Assembly (NCBI RefSeq): GCF_963678635.1
Contig: NC_087063.1
Location: 18,585,814 to 18,645,813 of the forward strand
Source: Symsagittifera roscoffensis
Taxonomy: Eukaryota; Xenacoelomorpha; Acoela; Convolutidae
Direction of reading: 5' to 3'
DNA: 60,000 nucleotides
Made by a program: the position numbers and the translations under genes. This document shows positions 52,680 through 60,000 of this stretch, one piece after another; within the stretch, counting starts at the first letter, position 1, and every line of letters begins with the position of its first letter. The notes below the pieces were generated by a model. The model made no database searches, was not told the origin of the DNA, and worked only from the letters and a program-made list of their open reading frames with translations.

Positions 52680-53664
52680 ACTTACTTTTTTTCTTCTAGA
52701 TTTACAGTTCTTAGTCAAATGGCCTTTAAAACTACAAGATGTTCAGATAGAGTCCTTTGCCGGACATATCAAATTTCGAGGTGACCCTTTACAAATTTTC
52801 CTCCACATTTCTTTCATGACTTTCCTCTATCTACAGCGCGTGTTGGTTCTCGTTCATTACATTTCCGGTGATCAATTACAGAATTGTAATGCAAAAGATA
52901 AGAGGGTCTAAACTGTTGGTCATTCTAAAATAATTTGAGATTCCCTTCTCGTCTATAAAGGCTGCGTTTGGAGCTTTGTGAGGCGGTGAAGTTTTGGTTA
53001 GTAATTTCCTTTGGATTTCAGCATGTTGTTTATAAAAATTGTCGCGAATCCACTCGTCTTCTTCGCTGGAGATATTGCATTTTTTTAGCCTTCTCTGCTA
53101 GCGCGCCCCAGAACTGTTCCAAGTTCTCTCTGTCTCTCTGGCATTTATTTAGTAGCTTGTGGCTTTCGAATGTCACGTTGGATTCTCTGATAAAAGTTTT
53201 CTTTAAGAAATCACAAACTCAACGAATTATATCCGAAGGACTCTAGCCTTTGAAAAACTTTGTGCTACAATGCGTTTACCCTCAATTCCGGGTGTCAAGT
53301 GTAGCTTGGAGCGAATCTATTTATCTGCTTCTTCCGTTGAAAGTGGTGGTTTCTAATTTGGTTCTAATGTTGTCGGATTCGTGGAATCTTCTCTTCTCTT
53401 CAACATTTTTTATGGTTCGTTCCGCTTTTGCCGTTGTCTTTTTTTGTGGTTATTCTTCTAGATTTTGAATTTTTGGTCTTAAAAGATCCAACGTATTTAG
53501 TAGGTTTTTTATGTCGATGTTCTCTTTGGCTACAAAAGCCAATTGGAACATATCTCTCGAGTCTTCCCATTGTGTAGGGGGGGGGGGGGGGAGGTTATGA
53601 TCGTATGCGTTTGCCAGAATGGGGGGACTCCCCTCATGCCAGATTGGTTTACGGATGTCTGCAT
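52680..53664 (-). pseudogene. Minus-strand Gypsy Gag remnant with zinc knuckle and Pro tract
   Basis: The minus ATG at 53664-53662 opens MQTSVNQSGMRGVPPFWQTH, comparable to the FW-containing Gag start of the other elements. A G15 run (53577-53591, plus strand) encodes a Pro run, followed by QWEDSRDMFQLAFVAKENID and a stop. Further down, CPAKDSI-stop and CSFKGHLTKNC (about 52700-52760) form the C-x-x-C-x-x-x-G-H-x-x-x-x-C knuckle region. Confidence 0.65.
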
Positions 53665-54939
53665 GATTTAATAATATACTGTTGTTCTAACTAAACTAAG
53701 CTTAAAATTAATGAGGAAGTAAAGAATAGAACTCAATGAAACTGTGTGTTATTTCTAACTAAATCACAATAACACTGAGCTTGCTCACTCCGGTGGAGAT
53801 CGCTAGCATTAATCAAGGTCATAAAAAAGATAAGACAATCAAAACATAGGTCAACAGATCAGTTCGCAATTTGTTTGATAATTTAGGTACTCAAAAGAAT
53901 ATTACTAGCTATAATGCTTATTTGATAAACAATTTTAACTTAATTTGAGATTCATGAACTGAGCTGGGTTAAATGGCACCTGAAGAAGAATTGCCAGGTT
54001 CGTGTTTAAGGTCTAGATTTACTGTAAAAATCAAATCTGTTCGACGATTTAGAAATCAAGTCTAAATCGGAAAGATCTAACAAAATTAATTAATATCTTG
54101 TTCACATGCTCCTATTTCATTTTTTGGAGCAGTAGAAAACTTGACGGCCAAATAAGGACAGACCGTCTCGCACTGACAAAAATGGTTTCCGATTGATGTA
54201 AGTCTGTATCCATTTTTGTCATTGCGAGGCTATTTAGGGCAGCACTTCGAAAAGCTCATAACTATCATGTCAGAAGCAAGCTTTTGAAGAAGATTTTTCA
54301 TCAAAAGTTGAGTAAAATAACTCTGCGAATGTGAAAACATAAAATCAGTCTAAGTCAAGATAGAAATTCCCGTCAGCTGAAAGAATGAAATTCAAACTTC
54401 CAAGTTATCACTGCTTCCTTGTAGTATATGAATAAATAGGGTTATTAAATTCTGTTTCAACCACTGAGATGAGAAATATTTTCTAAGTGAGTGTTTTTTC
54501 ACGTAAAATCAAATACCAAAAACCCGTTGTTATGTCGAGCTTTATAACCTTTTGATGTTTTTGTTCAATTGCAGTTTAGATTCATTTATAATTTTTAAAG
54601 CTATCTGTTCAATTGCAGTTCTCATTGCTATCAGCAACCTCTTCTTTTTGAGAAATACTCTTCCAAATACTTCCTGCTCCAGGGTAAAATTTAATGTTCA
54701 GAAGAGAAGAAAAAGTTTAAAACTAGTAATGATTTTGTACGCTTCTTGCAAACTTTCTATCGCTCGATTTCGGTTAATCTACTGTAAAGAACCTCTAAGC
54801 CAAGTTCGTGGTCAAGTTCTTGTTCAGTTTCTCCGAGATTCAATACGAAGACAAATTTGAAATCAAGTTCTTTAACAAAATATCCGAACTTCAAAAAGGG
54901 GAGAACTTTGTCTTGAAGCATCCTCAGATATCAACTCTT
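53665..54939. other. No gene seen; one 62-nt hairpin
   Basis: AT-rich. The right part of the minus-strand Gypsy element's LTR may lie at 53665-53880 but cannot be confirmed. A short hairpin lies at 54165-54230. Confidence 0.4.
54165..54230. ncRNA. Candidate small hairpin (pre-miRNA-like or MITE relic)
   Basis: CTCGCACTGACAAAAATGG (54167-54185) pairs with CCATTTTTGTCATTGCGAG (54210-54228) with one mismatch; two further pairs can form outside. Loop of 24 nt. Length and loop fit an animal microRNA precursor, but there is no sign of expression and a palindromic element remnant is as likely. Confidence 0.25.
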
Positions 54940-57900
54940 TATACCTCATGTGGGGCATCCCGTCTTGTCCAGAAACCATCGTAGAGCAACAGAATTTCCC
55001 CCCAACACACAAACCAATACCATTTGTGCTTTTTACCCTGTTAGTCACATTCACAAACATTCCAAGGCCGCCAAGGACACTTATTTTGACAATTAGGTGC
55101 AGTATCAAGAAACCCTCGTCGCGTAAGAAAACCTTGATATTAAAAATTCAATTTCAATGTCTCGGAAATGAATGAAAAAAGTCCATTTCAAGGAGTATTT
55201 CGCGGATGCTAACTTGTGAAACATTTGAGTCGTTTTACTTTTCATTTGAAAGTTTTTCACAATGTTTTTCAGGCAATTTTTTGAACAACTGAAATTGCCC
55301 AGCCGAAAAAGTTAAAGAATTTAAAACAGTAACGGCAATTCGAAATTCCAACAGAAACCCTGTCAATTGAAACTGAAATCGAGCAAATCAAGTTAAGCAG
55401 TTTTCCGAGAGCAATTCAAGTGGTTTTTTAAATAAAGCTTTTCAGTATTTGAAAAACAACTTGAATTGCTCTCGGAAAAATACTTAAATTAATTTGCTCG
55501 ATATCAGTTTCAATTGACAGGGTTTCTGTGGAAATTTTACACTGCTCTTACTGTTTTAACTCCTCTAACTTCATCTGCTGCATCAGTAAATTTTGAAATT
55601 ATATAATTAGGAATTGTATTAATATTTTCTCAGATTAAAAAAAGTTTTTAAATTGGTCCAACTGAGCATAGCAGAGCTTTGGAAGCAAATTCGATCCAAT
55701 TTCAGCGAACAACGGGCTTTAGAGCTCGTTCCATTTAAAAATGTAAAAATGAAACTTCGTTTGCTTAAAATTAAACCAAAAACATCGACTGAATCGGAAA
55801 AAAAATAGTTAATCTCTATGAATTTTCGTCCATTTTTAATCAACCGCTTGACCTGAAAAACAAAAAATATCGGGTGCGAAGCTGAAGTTAAGAACGATAG
55901 ATAGTTCCAACAAATAAATTTTCAAAGTAATGACCATTTTTCACATTATTTTTTTCTATAAAGGAATTTTTTAGTTAAAATATGTTTTAATTTTATCAAA
56001 TAATAGTCAAAATATGGTTTGTTTGTATCAGAGGTGATATCAAAATATTGAACTTAATATTGAAATGTTATCAGATTTAACAACACATTGATTTTCAAAA
56101 TTCTTCAATAATTAGATTCCAGGATTTTTTTGCGAATCAAAAATTAGTGTTGCGTTTTCAGTGACACCCAGTATAGTTAATCGCTGAACAAAAAAGATAT
56201 ATCCGAATGTGAGCCACCCACATTGATCAAGTTTTAATGAAATGAGAGAGTGTCAATATCAATCATGCTTGCTGGATTAAAAAGAAAAGGCATCACAAGT
56301 TCAAGCTAGTATGTACAAGAAACAATCGCTCGAAATTGGATTGAAATTGACCATGCAAAAACAAAATCTGATCTCATATCAAATCTACTTGACTAATTGC
56401 GGAGGTTCGCCCCGAGCGACCTAAATGGATTTTTAAACAAAACTGCCTAGCCAAAATCAGGTATAGTTTGAACATATCTCAACAAAAGTATATAATAAAT
56501 TATCAGCCTAACCGAAGAGTTATGGTCCAAATTTGACTAAAAAAGAACGTGTATAGATCTTTCTCGTTCAAACGTGGTTATGTTTAAGCTTTCGTTAGTT
56601 CAAATTGGTATGTATCGACAAAACGCGACAATTTTTTTTGTGACATGTGTAAACCCAAAATTTTGAATGTGCTTGACAAAAATTGGTTACGTGCTAATAG
56701 CGGTTCGAATCCATTCGGTTTAAAAAGAATCATAATCTTTCACGAATAGGTATTTATTGTATGCGAGTAAGAATCTTGTTAAAAACTTACTACTCATTTG
56801 CAAAAAGGGCAGAAGCTCTTTACTAGGTACAAAACTCCTATATGCTTAGCCGTTGAATTATTTCATTATAGGGATACCAATTTTTATTAGGTACTATTGA
56901 GCATTAATGTGGACTATGAGTTGGGAAGCAATAATTAAGAAAAAAATGTGCTTGATAAAAGTGGGTGAGGATTGACAGTGTTTAACCAAAACTGAGCTTG
57001 TATCATAACGACAGTTTTTGAAGAAAAAAAAATTGACCGCCTACAATTTCTTGACCTTCTTGACTAGCACACCAACCCAAAAAAAACTAAATTTTTTTAC
57101 CCTGGTACTGACTTTCATTAAAATTCCATGAGTGAACAGGCAGCCAATGACGCTTTTTATGACAATTAGTTGCTGTATCAAAAAAATTCCCATAGTTAAA
57201 AGTATTTTGACTTTACCAATTTAAGTTTATTGTCTCGAAAAAAAATTGATACAAAGGATAAATTGCGGATGCTAAATTGTGAAATATTTGAGTTTTTAAC
57301 TGTTTTTTTTTTCCGAAAAGCTTGAATTAAAAAAAATTTGAAATTTGTTCGGAAAAAAATGCTTAACTTGATTTGCCTCGATTTCCTTTTTCAGAATACT
57401 GATAAAACAGTGCGCAAAATTGCTTGAAATTTTTTGCTCACTCTGCAACATCCGGATTTCTGCAATAAGCTTTTTTCTAATATACTGAGGGTTTCCGAAA
57501 ACGCATCATTGAGGGTTGTAATAACGTTTTCTCGTCTTAAAAGGGTTTAAAAAAAATAAAAGTAAGCATAATAAAGCTTTGAAGCAATTTTGATTGCACG
57601 TCAATTATTAACGCATATTGGATTAGAGTTTCCTCGTAAACATTTAAACTTGTTTGTCTAAAATTGAACCAAAAACATCAATTTCATTCTAAATAAATCA
57701 TGTATCTTAATATGTTATTCTGCAATTTCAATTGGTCGTTTGTCTTGAAAAATAACGTAAAATACAGGCTTTTCAGCTGATGAAAGGTAAAGAGCTAGTT
57801 CTAACAAACAAATTAGTTCAAAAACAGACCATTTGTTACGTTGTTTTTTCTTATTCTCAAAAGAAGTAGTCGAAGTTTGTTTCTATTTATCAATTATATT

Positions 57901-60000
57901 ATCAAAATCTTGAATTAAATACCAAAACCATTTCAAACTTGACATAATTTTTAAAAAAATTTTCAAACTCGACATGAAAAGCTTGAAGGACTTTTTTGTG
58001 AACTAAAAACTTACTGTTGCATTTTCGATTTCATCCAGTGTAGTTATTGCCGAACAGATATGTTCCGACTGTTAGTGACCCAGATTGATAAGGCCTTGTA
58101 AAAATGTGAGAACACCATATCAATCATGCTTGCTGGACCAAAATGAAAGTTTGAAAAAGTCAGGCAGATTTATCCAGGAACCCAGTGCTCAAAATTAGGT
58201 GGAAATTGACATTGCTTAAAAAACTGATCTTTCATTTAGCAAACTATTCGGATGTTCATCATGAGTGACCAAACCTGGCTTTTTAACTATCGTGCATGGT
58301 CCCCAAATTCAGTCTAGTAATTGAAGAAAATTAAATAATAAATTATCATCCTAACCGATGAGGCTTTTTACGACCCTAGTTTGACTAAAAATTGATTGGT
58401 ATCGGTCTTGCTTGGTTAAACTTGGGTATGTTTTGACTTTCTTAAATCCAATTTGATTTGCATTGGCAAAATGTGACATTGTTTTGTATTATATGCGAGT
58501 AATAAGTTTTGATTATGCTTGACAAAAATTGATTAATTATTAACAGTTGTTCAAAACAATTGGGTTCAAAAAAATCATGCTCGTCCACAATTTTTTATTT
58601 TTTGTATGTGAACAACAATCTTGTTAAGTGATTTCTACCCTATTAGAAGGGAAGCATTAGTTTACAAGATATGCGAAGAACTCTAACTGGGTATTTTTCG
58701 ACCGTGTTTGAAAAATGCGGAAGTATTGACAACTAAATCGCAGTGTATTTTGACAGCTTTGAAAAAAAAGATTTGGTTAAAGATTGACCACCTACTTTTT
58801 TTTACCTTCTTGACCAGCACACCAACACAACACAATGTTTTTTTTACCCTGGTACTGACAATCAGTAATTTTTCATGCCAAAAAGGCAACCAATGACGCT
58901 TATTTGACAAATAGGTGCTGCATCAAGAAAAAAGTTTCTCATTGCCGAAAAATAAATTGACTTTAAAAAATTACCTATGTTTTCTCCGAATAAAATGTAA
59001 AAAAAAGACCGCTTTAAAAGGTATTTTGCGAATGCTATCTTGTGATACATTCGAACATTTTGCATTTTTCGTTTCCGAAAAGGTTTATTTAAAGAACTAC
59101 TGAAACTGCTCTAAAAACGGGTTAACTTGGTTTGTCGCTTTTTCATATTCAAAATACTGGGTTTTTGTTGAAACTCTGTACAATACTGTTTTGAATTTTC
59201 TGACATAATATGCAGCATCGAACTATCTTCCTCTAAGTGACTGAGCAACTTCAAAGCCGGCATCATTGAGAGTTTTTCTTAATGATATTAGAAAGAGTCT
59301 GAAAATAAGGAAAACGAGCATAAAGAAGCTTTGAAGCAAAACTGATCACAATTAACCAACTAACGCAAATTGATTTTCAATTTTTTTTATAACGTTTCTT
59401 TGGAAAGGGAAAACTGGTGTGCCTAAAGTTAAACAAAAGCGCAATTTTGGATCCGGAGAATTAATTAATCAACCATTTGGCCTGAAAAACAAGAAAAATT
59501 TACGGAATTAGCTGCTGAAAGAAGGTAAAAAGTTAGTTCTAACAAAAAAAAATAGTTCAAAAATGGACAATTTTTAGGTTGACGTTGCCTAGTGTCAAAA
59601 TAAACAGTCTAAATTTGTTTTTAGTTTCTTTTTTCAAAACTTTCAATTTTATATCAAAATTTTATCAAATTTAACCAAACTTTGGGTTTTAAATTTTTCC
59701 AAAAAAACTTTTGAGGGAGTTTTTTTATCGTACTCTATCGAAAGTGTTTGAAAAACATTTGGTTAAACATCGACCACCCACAATTTCTCTTACTTCTTGA
59801 CAAAAAAGGGAGCGGTGAAAAGTGGCTACATCTCGTCTTCTTAATTGAAAGGTTGGGAATTCGATGCCACAGTGATCCGTGTTTGTTGCTTGAGGGTTAG
59901 GCAACAATACCTAGCCCACAAAAAATGCATGTAACTCTTCAGCAGAGGCACAGTAGCGGTATCTTTTCTTATTTAGACTCCTTTGCGAAAATAGCAAACT
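54940..60000. repeat. Three diverged tandem copies of a 1.7-2.1-kb repeat
   Basis: A conserved block with 'taccct' then 'caaccaatgacgctt..tgacaa..aggtgc.gcatcaaga' and 'gcgaatgct..cttgtga.acatt' occurs at about 55010-55230, 57060-57290 and 58790-59060. A second block, 'caatcatgcttgctgga' with 'gaaattgac', occurs at about 56260 and 58125, in the same order. Periods are about 2.05 and 1.74 kb. No coding region is supported. The third copy continues beyond the window. Confidence 0.7.
55320..55559. repeat. Hairpin with about 100-bp arms
   Basis: Bases 55320-55421 and 55459-55559 are inverted complements at about 85-90%, with a loop of 37 bp. Shared blocks include cagaaaccctgtcaattgaa and the complement of ccgagagcaattcaagt. 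It sits inside the first tandem unit; I do not see the same arms in the other two units. Confidence 0.75.

Larger units (their letters stand above)
49145..53664 (-). mobile_element. Minus-strand degenerate Ty3/Gypsy element lacking most of integrase
   Basis: Read from right to left: Gag start (53664), Gag body with a proline tract, zinc knuckle (about 52690-52830), decayed protease/RT (52300-51000), RNase H end (50742-50515), linker (50522-50322), then directly the post-integrase tail (50195-49145). The zinc-finger and DDE integrase core are not visible between 50322 and 50195. LTRs are not identified. Confidence 0.75.

Noticed and set aside
59835-59880. tRNA or SINE B box (ggttgggaattcgatgcc)
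   Set aside because: It departs from the B-box consensus at several core positions and has no A box or cloverleaf.

Overview
This is AT-rich nuclear DNA from a metazoan, probably an invertebrate or tunicate. It has canonical GT-AG introns, immunoglobulin (I-set) and SH3 exons of a giant muscle-type protein, a claudin-superfamily gene, a trypsin-fold gene, and several Ty3/Gypsy, BEL/Pao and palindromic DNA elements. The lineage cannot be fixed from the sequence. No prokaryotic feature was found.

Layout. 1-13 kb, plus strand: exons of an obscurin/UNC-89/titin-like gene (993-1224, 3010-3144, 7112-7315, 8088-9179, 11917-12146, 12514-12717). From 7112 onward every exon pair is phase-compatible. 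The locus is heavily rearranged. It holds two Tc1-like palindromic MITEs, a foldback element with perfect 14-bp termini, a 1.9-kb inverted repeat (4197-6117 against 7511-9433) whose inner left edge is a 200-N gap, a Gypsy LTR, and a gag-only LTR element (9833-11707) sitting between two copies of one 5' exon segment. 14.2-16.7 kb: a broken serine-protease homologue whose catalytic Ser is Ala and whose His region is not visible. 17.85-23.6 kb: a three-exon, four-TM claudin/PMP22-like gene. Its 4-kb first intron contains inverted, coding-like modules, and exon-1 to intron-1 sequence is duplicated at 24.7-27.1 kb. 27.1-31.7 kb: a degenerate Gypsy element. 33.05-39.86 kb: a degenerate BEL/Pao element. 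41.0-48.8 kb: two Gypsy units joined through a shared LTR, one nearly complete. 49.1-53.7 kb: a minus-strand Gypsy relic. 54.9-60 kb: three diverged copies of a 1.7-2.1-kb tandem repeat without genes.

The most interesting points are: (1) the gag-only element carries one uninterrupted ORF that fuses Gag to the post-integrase tail, and its left and right flanks match two different target sites, as expected from unequal exchange between allelic insertions or from a haplotype-chimeric assembly; (2) in two elements the Gag AUG straddles the LTR/primer-binding-site junction; (3) the same in-frame TAA lies in an Ig B-strand in both arms of the palindrome; (4) a coding-like module is arranged head-to-head in the claudin-like intron. 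None is shown to be a new system. Items 1, 3 and 4 could partly be assembly effects, and the test for each is stated.
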